A DNA stretch of 64,000 nt from Saprospiraceae bacterium (lineage in GTDB: Bacteria > Bacteroidota > Bacteroidia > Chitinophagales > Saprospiraceae): positions 124,001 to 188,000 of the forward strand of contig JAHCHX010000003.1 of assembly GCA_026129545.1 (NCBI GenBank), in the 5' to 3' direction. The notes under the pieces were generated by a model that worked only from the letters and a program-made list of their open reading frames with translations, did not search any database and was not told where the DNA came from. How positions within the stretch are numbered: position 1 is the first letter of the stretch; every line of letters begins with the position of its first letter. This document shows positions 24,284-33,533 of the stretch, in pieces. The translations under genes were made by a program, and so were the position numbers.

Positions 24284-26758
24284 ATGACACAGTTTGGACT
24301 TCGCAGTTTTCTGATTGCTTTTCACTTCGTTGTATACAACGGAATTTTCGCTCAGAATCCAACCTTTCAGAAAATCTATCGAGATATTTATCAAGACCAA
24401 GGCTTAGATTGCATTCAAACAATTAACGGCCATTTAATTGCTGGCTGGACAAGAAACTCGATGGGGTCTGATGGGTTTCTTATTCGTACCAACTGGCAGG
24501 GCGATATACTCTGGCACAAATTTTACGGCGGACCCGCTTTTGATTTGTTTCGCTATTTGACAGCGGCCAACGACGGCGGATTTCTTGCTTATGGGGGGAC
24601 AGGAAATTTGGGGAACCTTCGCGATGTATGGTTGGTCAAAACAGACGAAGACGGCAACCTGCTGTGGCAAAAAAGAATGGGCGCGCCCCATACCTCCGAA
24701 GTTCCCAGCGCCCCTATCATTCCCGTAACCGACGGCTACCTGCTCTCAGGGGAATTAGGGCAGGGTACCACAGCAAATCTTGGTTCTTTCATAACTAAAG
24801 TAGATAACAATGGGGAGACCCTTTGGAGCCGACTTCTGACAATAGGCGATCAATCCAACAGCGCCGCTACCAAATACTACGGCATCTATCATGCCACGGA
24901 TACGGCCCTGTACGCAACGGGTACCAATGGCGATCATGCCGTTTTTGTCCGCCTTGACCCAAGCACAGGCGATGTTGACAGGGTCATTGAGTACAGGAGT
25001 CCCCTTTACAAGCTGCGCTCTTTTGGGCTAAGGCCCACGCACGACGGCAACTTAATGATCATGGGAATGGCCGATTTCGCAGACCAAACTATGCCTAGGG
25101 TTGTATGGGCGCTCAAAGCCCGGCCCGACGGAGAGGTGGTTTGGAGCAAGACATACATGGCCAATCAAGGATGGCTGTCGCCCATTTTCCGTTTCAATAA
25201 TGTGTCTGACGGCGGCTTTATCTTATCTCTTGAAGAATCGCAGATAAACGGGGACGTAGATCGAACCTTGTTGATAAAAATTGACGCTGATGGCGAGTTT
25301 ACCTGGAAAAGGGTCTTGCCTCTCGATGGAAATCCCAACAAATACAAATACTTTTCCCATATTTTTGAAGACTCGACGGGACAGTTTGTTTCCACGGGAT
25401 GGATCAATAACCCCTCTAGTGAGGTTCTGTTTGTAAAAACCAATCCAAGAGGAGAGACATCAGGCTGTTGCTCAAAGACCAGAAACGCCATACCCCCTGT
25501 TGACTTCCCTGTGGAAGCAGTTGAGGCACCGTTCGAGCAGAGCGATTATCTGCCGTTCGAGCCCGCGGATCTTTCGTCGCCACAATTTCAGTCAAACTTT
25601 GTAGCCGAAGACATTTGCTTAGTCCCACAGCCCACCCTCCACGACACCCTCCGCTTCTGCCCCGGCGAAAGCGTCACCATCGGCGACTCCACCTACGCCC
25701 AGCCTGCCACCGTCTCCCTCCTCATCCCCTCCGCTACCGACGACTGCGACACGCTGGCCACCTACACCCTCGAACACGAAGCCCCCGACCCCAACGCCGC
25801 CCTCCAACTCGACTGCCCCGCCGACATCTCCGTGCAGGCCAATGTGCCCACAGCCGTTCACTACAACGAGCCTGCCGCTTGGTCGGACTGCAACTGCCCC
25901 GACCTGACCCTCGTCAGGGCCAGCGGCCCGGCCAGCGGCGAGTTGTTTCCGGTGGGTGCCACTACTGTCTGCTACCAAGCTGACGATGCCTGCGGACTGT
26001 CGAAAAACTGCTGTTTCACCGTCACCATCACGCCCGCCCCGCCCCCGCCCAGCGACGCCTGCGACACCAAGACCATCGGCTGCCTCCGATTCGAACTCCT
26101 CCAGGTCAACCGCGACTACGCCCAAAACTGGGCCTACCACGTCCGCCTGACCAACTCCTGCGCCGACGCGGTGCAGTACGCCTACCTCCAAGTCCCCAAG
26201 GGCCTGCAAGCCCTCGCGCCCATCAACGACATCGTCTATACCACCTCCAATGGCCACACCTTCACCGCACGCAACCCCAACTTCTCGCCCTTCTACTCCG
26301 TCCGCTACCATTTCGCCGCGCCCACTTTGGCCAGCGGCCAGTCGGAGACCTTCCGCTATGTGCTGCCCCAGCAGGCCGACGTCAAGTACATCCACGCCGC
26401 CGCGCGCCTCTTTTCGGGCGCTTTCGTCGAGACGCACCTCAACACATTTTCCTGCCCGGTGGGCACCGAGCCGCAGCCCAAGCCCGAGGCGGGCGAGCGC
26501 GGCGACTACGGCGGCGGCGCGCTGCGGGTGTACCCCAACCCGGTTTCCGCTGAGGAGGCGCTGTTCATCGAAGGCCTCGACATGGAGGGGAGCGATTTCG
26601 TGCTTCGTGACTTGACGGGCAGGCTGGTGCTGGAAGCGAGCGTCACGAGCGGTCAGGTCAGGGTGGGCGAGGCCAATTTGGCAAACGGGCTATATTTTTT
26701 CAGCATTTTGAAAAACGGCTTGCCTGTGGGGAGCGGGAAGGTGGTGGTGGTGAGGTGA
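24284..26758 (+). CDS. Cassette T9SS protein 3 (propeller-like, HYR, sorting domain)
   Basis: The product is 824 aa with a signal peptide ending GIFAQ near residue 24. The N-terminal propeller-like region is the most divergent of the four (LIAGWTRNS, DGFLIRTNWQGDILWHKFYG, VWLVKTDEDGNLLWQKRMG). The shared C-terminal part starts at QPTLHDTLRFCPGESVT. It differs from copies 1 and 2 in a patch of the HYR domain (GELFPVGATTVCYQADDACGLSKNC) and lacks two residues before LRVYPNPV. Copy 4 shares that shorter junction, so copies 3 and 4 form one subtype. Ends with the T9SS motif ANLANGLYFFSIL. Confidence 0.82.
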   Translation: MTQFGLRSFLIAFHFVVYNGIFAQNPTFQKIYRDIYQDQGLDCIQTINGHLIAGWTRNSMGSDGFLIRTNWQGDILWHKFYGGPAFDLFRYLTAANDGGFLAYGGTGNLGNLRDVWLVKTDEDGNLLWQKRMGAPHTSEVPSAPIIPVTDGYLLSGELGQGTTANLGSFITKVDNNGETLWSRLLTIGDQSNSAATKYYGIYHATDTALYATGTNGDHAVFVRLDPSTGDVDRVIEYRSPLYKLRSFGLRPTHDGNLMIMGMADFADQTMPRVVWALKARPDGEVVWSKTYMANQGWLSPIFRFNNVSDGGFILSLEESQINGDVDRTLLIKIDADGEFTWKRVLPLDGNPNKYKYFSHIFEDSTGQFVSTGWINNPSSEVLFVKTNPRGETSGCCSKTRNAIPPVDFPVEAVEAPFEQSDYLPFEPADLSSPQFQSNFVAEDICLVPQPTLHDTLRFCPGESVTIGDSTYAQPATVSLLIPSATDDCDTLATYTLEHEAPDPNAALQLDCPADISVQANVPTAVHYNEPAAWSDCNCPDLTLVRASGPASGELFPVGATTVCYQADDACGLSKNCCFTVTITPAPPPPSDACDTKTIGCLRFELLQVNRDYAQNWAYHVRLTNSCADAVQYAYLQVPKGLQALAPINDIVYTTSNGHTFTARNPNFSPFYSVRYHFAAPTLASGQSETFRYVLPQQADVKYIHAAARLFSGAFVETHLNTFSCPVGTEPQPKPEAGERGDYGGGALRVYPNPVSAEEALFIEGLDMEGSDFVLRDLTGRLVLEASVTSGQVRVGEANLANGLYFFSILKNGLPVGSGKVVVVR
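25628..26758 (+). repeat. Homogenised 3' block, copy 3
   Basis: The same GC-rich block as in copies 1, 2 and 4, with a short divergent patch at about 25917-26030 inside the HYR domain. The patch has the look of a local conversion tract or an older allele. Confidence 0.8.
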
Positions 26759-26777
26759 GTGGGGGGGATAATTTGGC

Positions 26778-26990
26778 ATGACAAGAATCGGGTGAGGTGA
26801 CAGGAGGTGGGATTAAAGCAAACTGCTGGGCAAACATAGCAAAATTGTGAGGCAAATACTGCAATTCTGCTGTGGACTTTAACAATCGGGGGCGGGCAAA
26901 TTTGCACCATGCGACGCTTGGCGCGTGCCAACGCTCGCGCGGTGGTCAGCACCCGAACCCACCCAAAAAAGAAGTAGGGGGTGAAGCAGG
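26778..26990 (+). repeat. Cassette upstream block, copy 4
   Basis: Identical in outline to copies 1-3 up to the AAAAAAGAAGTAGG segment, then divergent before the lipoprotein ATG at 27034. The presumptive operator repeats start near 26828 and 26850. Confidence 0.72.
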
Positions 26991-27033
26991 GTACGAAAAG
27001 CCCGGCATCATCAACAAACTTTTCACACCATAC

Positions 27034-27702
27034 ATGAAAAACATTCCATTATCACTGATTCTTGCCCTTTTCGTGCTTGTGTCCCTCTTTTCATGCGCGA
27101 AAGACCCACAGACACTAGTTACCAAAGATTCTGGCTTGAGCCATGTGGTCAGCATGGTCAAAGACAAGGATGGCATTTTGCACTTGACGGTTTCCGCCGC
27201 AACTTCACAGGGTGACGCTGTGAGAGACCGCGACGGGTGCACGATGTACGAGGCGATAAGGTTTACAGAATTCACCGGATTTGCCCCCGACAGTAGTGAT
27301 GACCGTGTAAAGGTTGACACAGTAAGATTTCGCCTTATCAAAATCAACAAGAATACCAACGCTCGAACTGCCTTGACCAACTACATAACCGCGACCAATG
27401 TGGGTGGGCTGAATGTCAGTTGGTTCAACCAATCGCCGCTCTCGGACTACTGGTATGCCACCGAGTTTGACAAATGTGGCCCAGTAAGCGGCCCGGGTAC
27501 CGAACCTGATTTCACTATCACCGACTTTTGGGGGGATGACTATTTGGTACAAGTGAACCCGTGGGACTGCAACAACCGTCGTGCTGCCGACTTTATCCCC
27601 GGCCCAATTTTGAGTAATGCCTTTCAGGTAATTGTTCGTTGCTCATTAAACGAAAACTGTACGATATCACCAGTTCCGCTCGAAGACCCTTGTTATTTTT
27701 GA
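27034..27702 (+). CDS. Cassette lipoprotein 4
   Basis: The product is 222 aa. The signal peptide differs from the other copies (MKNIPLSLILALFVLVSLFSC), with a lipobox LFSC followed by AKD. The body matches the family: MVKDKDGILHLTVSA, DRDGCTMYEAIRFTEF, VRFRLIKINKNTNARTALTNY, VGGLNVSWFNQSPLSDYWYATEF and DFWGDDYLVQVNPWDC, ending near NENCTISP. It is closest in motif spelling to copy 1. The function is unknown. The downstream gap to T9SS gene 4 (352 bp) holds a MITE-like element. Confidence 0.8.
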   Translation: MKNIPLSLILALFVLVSLFSCAKDPQTLVTKDSGLSHVVSMVKDKDGILHLTVSAATSQGDAVRDRDGCTMYEAIRFTEFTGFAPDSSDDRVKVDTVRFRLIKINKNTNARTALTNYITATNVGGLNVSWFNQSPLSDYWYATEFDKCGPVSGPGTEPDFTITDFWGDDYLVQVNPWDCNNRRAADFIPGPILSNAFQVIVRCSLNENCTISPVPLEDPCYF

Positions 27703-27729
27703 GTATTGACGCACAGGTATTCTAAAGAT

Positions 27730-27892
27730 TAGACATTATGTACTTTTAGTCACTTGGTCCAAATTTGGTCTTTTTGCCCTGCTTTTCGGTTATTTTTTCG
27801 TCCGTAGCTAAGGCTAAAAACTCAAAAACAAGCCTCAATCAGAACTAAAATCCCAAAATTTCGACTCAAGCACTAAAAGTAAATAATGTCTA
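27730..27892. mobile_element. MITE-like inverted-repeat element
   Basis: Terminal inverted repeats of about 25 bp bound a 163-bp AT-rich segment: TAGACATTATGTACTTTTAG at 27730 and its near complement ending at 27892. It has no coding capacity. A TA dinucleotide at each end could be a target duplication. It lies between lipoprotein 4 and T9SS gene 4, and only one copy is seen in this window. Confidence 0.6.
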
Positions 27893-28054
27893 TTGCAAAA
27901 CCAATGGGATGGTTACTGCTTTTATGGTGACCATCTCTAGTACTCGGCGCTTGATTCCGTAAATCGGAAGACAAAAGCCCTTTCTCGGAATAATTCTTGT
28001 TGAAATCAAAATTCTCCCCGCCATTTTTTTCCTCTATCAAAATTGCATTTCCCC

Positions 28055-30544
28055 ATGTCACATTTTTCATCTCGCGGCTTAATTTCCGTTACGCTCTGTC
28101 TGTTCTTCACATCGCTGTTCAGCCAAATTCCCACCTTTCAAAAAGCATATGTCGGCGAGTTCCGTGATGACTGCCTATGGGGAATTGAAACAATTGACGG
28201 TTTTTTGCTGGCAGGCCGAGGACGACCGTTAGCCGGGGGGGTGGATGGGCTGCTCATTAAAACAGACCAAAATGGCAAACTCATTTGGAGCAAAAATTAT
28301 GGGGATACAAGGCCCGATTGGTTCACATCTGCGGTAGTGGCCAATGACGGTGGATTCGTAGCCTACGGCATGAGCGGCGGCACATCATCGTCTGATGCGG
28401 GTGTCTGGTTGGTCAAAGTGGACAGCATGGGCGAGTTGATTTGGCAAAGGACTATGGGGGACACAATATCTTCGGAGAATCCGGGTGTACCTATGGTGCA
28501 TGTGCCTGACGGGTACGTTGTTTCGGGCACTGTTAATCAGCCACCATTGGGTATTCGGGGGGCTTTCGTGACTCGAGTGGACAATAATGGAGAAACGTCT
28601 TGGAGCCAGTTTTACGCTACCGATACAGCGCTGGGCAGTAACATTGTTCTCCAAAAACTGGTTGTTCAATACGCGACAGACACCATGCTGTTTGCTATTA
28701 GTACAGCAGGAAAAAGTGCGGGGTTTGTTGCCATAGACCCCTTTTCTGGGGACATAATTCGCACCACTGAATACAGTCATCCTGATTATAGGATGGACTG
28801 CACTGCCTTACAGCCCACACTTGATGGAAATTTTGTGCTTAACGGCTTGGCCACTCCTGATGACCCTAGCACCCCCCGTTTATTGTGGTTATTGAAAGTC
28901 CGTGCCGATGGGCAGATAATCTGGGCAAAAGCATATCCACCTAACTTCAATTGGTCTAATCTTTTTATTACCTCGCATTTCAGCACAGCCTCGGATGGAG
29001 GGTTTATTATATGCCCTTCCGAAGTAAAACAATCGGGAGGAACAGACTACAGAATGTTGATGAAACTTGACAATAACGGTGATGTGCTTTGGAAAAAGTC
29101 CTATACAAGTATCTCATCAACGCCTAACTGGGTTTTGCGCTGTTTTGAGACATCTGATGGAGGTATTGCTGCACTTGGAAACTTTACCTTTCCGAGTAGC
29201 TATGATGATTTTTTCTTGATGAAAACCGATGCCGACGGCGAAATAGCGGGCTGCTGCTCCGAGAAACGCGACTTCCTGCCTCCCGTTGATTTTCCCATAG
29301 AGGCCGTGCCCGCATCCTACCATCAAGAAGATTACTTGACCTTCAAGCCAATAAATCTAACGCCTACTTTTGCGGTGAACTACTCTGATACCAGCATCTG
29401 CACCGTCTCCCCCCGCCCCACCTTACACGACACCCTCCGCTTCTGCCCCGGCGAAAGCGTCACTATCGGCGACTCCACCTACGCCCAGCCCGCCACCGTC
29501 TCCCTCCTCATCCCCTCCGCCACCGACGACTGCGACACCCTCGCCACCTACACCCTCGAACACGAAGCCCCCGACCCCAACGCCGCCCTCCAACTCGACT
29601 GCCCCGCCGACATCTCCGTGCAGGCCAATGTGCCCACAATCGTCCACTACAACGAGCCGACGGCCTGGTCGGACTGCAACTGCCCCGACCTGACCCTTGT
29701 CAGGGCCAGCGGCCCGGCCAGCGGCGTCGCCTTCCCCCTCGGCGCCACTTCCGTCTGCTACCAAGCCGACGATGCCTGCGCCAACTCGCGCGCCTGCTGC
29801 TTCACCGTCACCCTCGCGCCCGCCCCGCCCCCGCCCAGCGATGCCTGCGACACCAAGACCATCGGCTGCCTCCAATTCGAACTCCTCCAGGTCAACCGCG
29901 ACTACGCCCAAAACTGGGCCTACCACGTCCGCCTGACCAACTCCTGCGCCGACGCCGTGCAGTACGCCTACCTCCAAGTCCCCAAGGGCCTGCAAGCCCT
30001 CGCGCCCATCAACGACATCGTCTATACCACCTCCAATGGCCACACCTTCACCGCGCGCAACCCCAACTTCTCGCCCTTCTACTCCGTCCGCTACCATTTC
30101 GCCGCGCCCACTTTGGCCAGCGGCCAGTCGGAGACCTTCCGCTATGTGCTGCCCCAGCAGGCCGACGTCAAGTACATCCACGCCGCCGCGCGCCTCTTTT
30201 CGGGCGCCTTCGTCGAGACGCACCTCAATACCTTCTCCTGCCCGGTGGGCACGGAGCCACAGCCCAAGCCCGAGGCGGGCGAGCGCGGCGACTACGGCGG
30301 CGGCGCGCTGCGGGTGTACCCCAACCCGGTTTCCGCTGAGGAGGCGCTGTTCATCGAAGGCCTCGACATGGAGGGGAGCGATTTCGTGCTTCGTGACTTG
30401 ACGGGCAGGCTGGTGCTGGAAGCGAGCGTTACGAGCGGTCAGGTCAGGGTGGGCGAGGCCAATTTGGCAAACGGGCTATATTTTTTCAGCATTTTGAAAA
30501 ACGGCTTGCCTGTGGGGAGCGGGAAGGTGGTGGTGGTGAGGTGA
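28055..30544 (+). CDS. Cassette T9SS protein 4 (propeller-like, HYR, sorting domain)
   Basis: The product is 829 aa. ATG 28055 was preferred to TTG 28043 because it starts the signal peptide (MSHFSSRGLISVTLCLFF...LFSQ). The propeller-like region resembles copy 1 closely in places (IPTFQKAYVGEF, DGFLLAGRGRPLAG, DGLLIKTDQNGKLIWSKNYG). The shared block begins RPTLHDTLRFCPGESVTIG and follows the copy 1/2 type in the HYR domain but the copy 3 type in the sorting-domain junction, so it is a mosaic. It ends the array; an inverted-repeat element starts 10 bp after the stop. Confidence 0.82.
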   Translation: MSHFSSRGLISVTLCLFFTSLFSQIPTFQKAYVGEFRDDCLWGIETIDGFLLAGRGRPLAGGVDGLLIKTDQNGKLIWSKNYGDTRPDWFTSAVVANDGGFVAYGMSGGTSSSDAGVWLVKVDSMGELIWQRTMGDTISSENPGVPMVHVPDGYVVSGTVNQPPLGIRGAFVTRVDNNGETSWSQFYATDTALGSNIVLQKLVVQYATDTMLFAISTAGKSAGFVAIDPFSGDIIRTTEYSHPDYRMDCTALQPTLDGNFVLNGLATPDDPSTPRLLWLLKVRADGQIIWAKAYPPNFNWSNLFITSHFSTASDGGFIICPSEVKQSGGTDYRMLMKLDNNGDVLWKKSYTSISSTPNWVLRCFETSDGGIAALGNFTFPSSYDDFFLMKTDADGEIAGCCSEKRDFLPPVDFPIEAVPASYHQEDYLTFKPINLTPTFAVNYSDTSICTVSPRPTLHDTLRFCPGESVTIGDSTYAQPATVSLLIPSATDDCDTLATYTLEHEAPDPNAALQLDCPADISVQANVPTIVHYNEPTAWSDCNCPDLTLVRASGPASGVAFPLGATSVCYQADDACANSRACCFTVTLAPAPPPPSDACDTKTIGCLQFELLQVNRDYAQNWAYHVRLTNSCADAVQYAYLQVPKGLQALAPINDIVYTTSNGHTFTARNPNFSPFYSVRYHFAAPTLASGQSETFRYVLPQQADVKYIHAAARLFSGAFVETHLNTFSCPVGTEPQPKPEAGERGDYGGGALRVYPNPVSAEEALFIEGLDMEGSDFVLRDLTGRLVLEASVTSGQVRVGEANLANGLYFFSILKNGLPVGSGKVVVVR
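29411..30544 (+). repeat. Homogenised 3' block, copy 4
   Basis: The last copy of the GC-rich block. Identity with the other units continues nine bases past the stop, through GTGGGGGGG, and then stops at the inverted-repeat element at 30554. Confidence 0.82.
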
Positions 30545-30553
30545 GTGGGGGGG

Positions 30554-30780
30554 CAGGGCAAACGCATCAAAATGGCACAAACCTCGGAGAGGTCAAATGT
30601 TGGTAGAAATGGTGTGTTTTTGTGATAATTACCATGACCTCGGAGAGGTCAAATGTTCCATCGCAGCAAACAGGTCACCGACATTCGCCCCCACTGGGGT
30701 CGTAAACACCGCTAAAATGGGGCGTTTCTACCAACATTTTACCTCTCTGAGGTTTGTGCCATTTTGATGCGTTTGCCCTG
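30554..30780. mobile_element. Inverted-repeat element, copy A
   Basis: This 227-bp non-coding element has perfect 32-bp terminal inverted repeats (30554-30585 and 30749-30780, starting CAGGGCAAACGCATC). Inside are several ACCTC-GAGGT palindromes. A second copy in the opposite orientation lies at 35245-35469. It sits exactly between the end of the cassette array and the amidohydrolase gene. Confidence 0.8.
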
Positions 30781-30784
30781 GGGG

Positions 30785-31615
30785 TCAGAAAAGTTGATAA
30801 AACCCCACCGCATTCCCCCCCCAAATCGCCGCTTCTTCTTTCGATGAAAAGGCTGCGAAATAATCGTCCGCCAACGACTTGACTTGCTCATACTCCCCTG
30901 TCACGAGGCAAACCGGCCAGTCGGAGCCGAACATCAGCCGCTCCGTGCCGAAGGCTTCCGTCACCGTGTCCAAGTAGAGCTTGAACGTTTCGGCAGACCA
31001 GTTCCCCCAGTCGGCTTCTGTCACCATGCCCGATATTTTGCAAAAGACATTTTCAAATTGACCTAAGGCGCGAATGTGCGTCGCCCAGGGTTCGAGCAAG
31101 CCTCCCCTGATGTCAGGCTTTCCGAGGTGGTCGAGCACAAACCGTTGATTCGGATGCTGTTGCACAAATTTTATGACGGCGGGGAGTTGCCTGTGCACGA
31201 CCAAAATATCGTAGGCGAATCGCGTTTTGCTCAATGCCTCGATGCCGCGCCGGAAATTTTTTTGCAGTAAAAAATCCTCGTCCGCCTCCGCTTGCACAAT
31301 GTGACGAAAGCCTTTGAGCGCCGGGAACGACGACCAATAGTCCAACCGCTCATCAATGTCGTCCGCCTGAAAATCAACCCAGCCGACAATGCCTTTGATA
31401 AACGAATGTCGGGCTGCCAGCGAGAGAAAAAAAACGTTTTCCGCCTCCTCTTGGTGTACTTGCACGAGTACCGCGCCGTCCATGCCGTTGGCGGCCAAAA
31501 CTGGCTGCAAATCTTCCGGCATAAAGTCACGCCGGATGCGGCGCATTTCCTCCGAAATCCAGCCGTAGCGTTCGGAGTCGTACTGCCAGAAATGTTGGTG
31601 TGCGTCAATTTTCAT
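30785..31615 (-). CDS. Amidohydrolase, L-fuconolactonase-like
   Basis: The product is 276 aa. The metal-binding start of amidohydrolase family 2 is present (KIDAHQHFW, His6 and His8). Later come FRHIVQAE near residue 105, DHLGKPDI near 170 and the terminal metal Asp in MFGSDWPVCL near 240. The family hydrolyses sugar lactones such as L-fucono-1,5-lactone. ATG 31615 was chosen because it restores the canonical N-terminus and overlaps the stop of the upstream FAH-family gene by 11 bp, suggesting translational coupling. Substrate assignment rests on the FAH and SDR neighbours and is inferred. Confidence 0.83.
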   Translation of the reverse strand: MKIDAHQHFWQYDSERYGWISEEMRRIRRDFMPEDLQPVLAANGMDGAVLVQVHQEEAENVFFLSLAARHSFIKGIVGWVDFQADDIDERLDYWSSFPALKGFRHIVQAEADEDFLLQKNFRRGIEALSKTRFAYDILVVHRQLPAVIKFVQQHPNQRFVLDHLGKPDIRGGLLEPWATHIRALGQFENVFCKISGMVTEADWGNWSAETFKLYLDTVTEAFGTERLMFGSDWPVCLVTGEYEQVKSLADDYFAAFSSKEEAAIWGGNAVGFYQLF

Positions 31616-32462
31616 AGGCGACGGCGATTTGTTTTTGCGTCCCCAAGTGGTCAATTCCCAACTCCACCACGTCGCCAACTTTCAGATAGCGAGGCGGTTG
31701 CAGCCCAAGCCCCACGCCAAACGGTGTCCCTGTGGAAATAACATCGCCGGGCAGCAGGGTCATAAATTGGCTGATGTAATGGACGAGAAAAGGGATTTTG
31801 AAAACCATGTCGTCAGTGTTTGAGTCCTGCATGAGTTCGCCGTTGAGGCACAGCCAGAGGCGCAGGTTGTGTGGGTCAGGAATCTCGTCTTTTGTCGCCA
31901 AAAACGGGCCGAGCGGCGCGAAGGTGTCGGCGCTTTTGCCCTTCACCCATTGGCCGCCACGTTCGAGTTGGAAGGTGCGCTCGGAATAGTCGTTGTGCAA
32001 GGCATATCCAGCTACGAAATCCATCGCCTCGGCCTCCGCAACGTAGGCGGCTTTTTTGCCAATGACGACCGCGAGTTCGACTTCCCAATCTGTTTTTTCC
32101 GAATTTTTCGGGATAATCAAGTTGTCGTAAGGGCCGCACAGGGCGGTCGTGGATTTGAAAAACAATATCGGCTCGGAGGGCAGCGGCACGTTGGTTTCGG
32201 CGGCGTGTTGCGCGTAGTTGAGGCCGATGCAGACAATTTTGGAAGGCCGAGCGACGCAAGCGCCAATTCTCGCTTCGGCAGGCACGGCGGGACAGCGCGA
32301 GGCGTTGGTTTCCAGCCATTTTTGCAAACGAATCAGGCCGTCATTTCCGAAAAAATTTTCGTTGTAATCTTCTCCAAACGCCGACACGTCGAGCCTGCTG
32401 CCGTCGGGCATTTGCAGGGCGGGCTTTTCTTTTCCGACATTTCCGAAACGGAGCAATTTCAT
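31605..32462 (-). CDS. Fumarylacetoacetate hydrolase-family protein (2,4-diketo-3-deoxy-L-fuconate hydrolase-like)
   Basis: The product is 285 aa. The FAH catalytic domain covers residues 70-285: KIVCIGLNYAQHAAE, the metal ligands in DWEVELAVVIGK and the following HNDYSER, KSADTFAPLGP and TGTPFGVGLG. In the sugar-acid branch of this family the enzyme cleaves a 2,4-diketo-3-deoxy acid to pyruvate and a hydroxy acid. ATG 32462 (MKLLRFG) is the usual start; an upstream in-frame codon at 32495 adds 11 residues without support. It is coupled to the amidohydrolase. Its upstream region is bordered by an IS1-type element (32579). Assignment to L-fucose is inferred from the gene set. Confidence 0.83.
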   Translation of the reverse strand: MKLLRFGNVGKEKPALQMPDGSRLDVSAFGEDYNENFFGNDGLIRLQKWLETNASRCPAVPAEARIGACVARPSKIVCIGLNYAQHAAETNVPLPSEPILFFKSTTALCGPYDNLIIPKNSEKTDWEVELAVVIGKKAAYVAEAEAMDFVAGYALHNDYSERTFQLERGGQWVKGKSADTFAPLGPFLATKDEIPDPHNLRLWLCLNGELMQDSNTDDMVFKIPFLVHYISQFMTLLPGDVISTGTPFGVGLGLQPPRYLKVGDVVELGIDHLGTQKQIAVAYEN

Positions 32463-32578
32463 GACTTTCAATTGTTTGGTAAATTTATGTGCCACAAGGG
32501 CACGAAGACACCAAGTTTTGATTCAAAAAAATCGTTGTGCCTTTGTGGCTAAAAGACTTACGCCGTATTAAGATAAAC

Positions 32579-33342
32579 GGTAGTGGAAATATTTAACCGA
32601 TGACATTTAAGTTGTAGTGGTATGCGAAGCGTTTGAAGTGCAGATTGAGCATATACTCCTTTTTGGAGAAAGAGAGGGTTTTTCGGACGAGTCGGCTGAT
32701 ACGCTGGCGCAAGGTGTTGTTCAGCCTTTCGACATGGTTGGTCAGTCCGGTCTCTTTGCCGACCATGAGGTGTGTCTCGCTGGGCAAACATTGATACGTC
32801 GTCCAAAAATCGCTGAAACTCAGACATTTTTGGTACTCGTGGGGGAGTTTGCGCCAAAGTCGCTTGCACGCCCCCACCGAGCCGTCGCCAATGAAAAAGG
32901 AGAGTATCTGCCTTGTTCTAGCACTGAACAATCCAGACCCGTACTTGATTGATTTTCAGGGCGATGTAAGTGAACAGTTCGTCCGCCTCTAACTGGTCGT
33001 CGGCTTGTCCTTCCTCAATGGTGTTTTTGAAAGGGGAGAGTTGCCGCGCTTTTTTTTTAACCAGTTGAGTACCGTCCGATGCGAGACATTCAACAAGCGC
33101 CCCGTGCCTCGAAGGCTTTGCCGCTCTTGGTAGGCACGCTCCACCAGTTCGGGGTCTATGTTCCTGCTGGGCTGCTTGCTGTCCAATACCCGGCAGCAAC
33201 CACAATCTTTGCACTTGTAGGTTTGGGTGCCGGAGCGGTTTTTCCCGTTTTTGACGATGTTGCTGCTTTCGCAGCGGTGACAACGACGAACTTCTGTTAT
33301 CATGGCGCAAAATTACATTGTCAGTTAAGTATTTCCACTACC
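32579..33342 (-). mobile_element. IS1-family insertion sequence, degenerate
   Basis: This 764-bp element is close to the IS1 length of about 768 bp. The terminal inverted repeats begin GGTAGTGGAAATA at 32579 and, on the other strand, at 33342. No clear target duplication was found. The transposase frames inside are broken. Confidence 0.8.
32593..33303 (-). pseudogene. IS1 transposase InsA/InsB, broken
   Basis: The first frame (33303 to 32989) encodes an InsA-like zinc-finger/HTH protein of 104 aa (CHRCESSNIVKNG, CKDCGCCRV, VSHRTVLNWLKKK). IS1 normally makes InsAB' by a -1 shift; an A9 run at 33050-33058 is suitably placed and leads into the frame IEEGQADDQLEADELFTYIALK. That frame stops after VWIVQC near 32930, and the transposase continues only in a third frame (ARTRQILSFFIGDGS...TNHVERLNNTLRQR to 32593). 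The second break is not part of the usual IS1 mechanism, so the element is probably dead. Confidence 0.8.
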
Positions 33343-33469
33343 AAGATTTTTTTATTGACATCGCTTAAATCTTTGTTCGCTGTTGTCCAACTGTCTTGTT
33401 TAGCAATTATAGTCGCTCCAGAGTGCTTATGAACAAAGCGGTTCATGCGACGACAGGCTTGCCGAGTCG

Positions 33470-33533
33470 CTAAAACTTAAAAGAGATAAGAGAGTCAAGT
33501 TCATCTTTGTAGAGGTGGAGTTTTTCGAAGAAC
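33470..33533 (-). pseudogene. Detached 3' end of the interrupted secreted-protein gene
   Basis: Read on the minus strand from 33533, this gives FFEKLHLYKDELDSLISFKF and a TAG at 33470-33472. Joined to the fragment ending at 34685 it restores one open frame, with ATG spanning the junction (AT from 34686-34685 plus G at 33533). The intervening 1151 bp is the IS5-type element. Confidence 0.65.
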
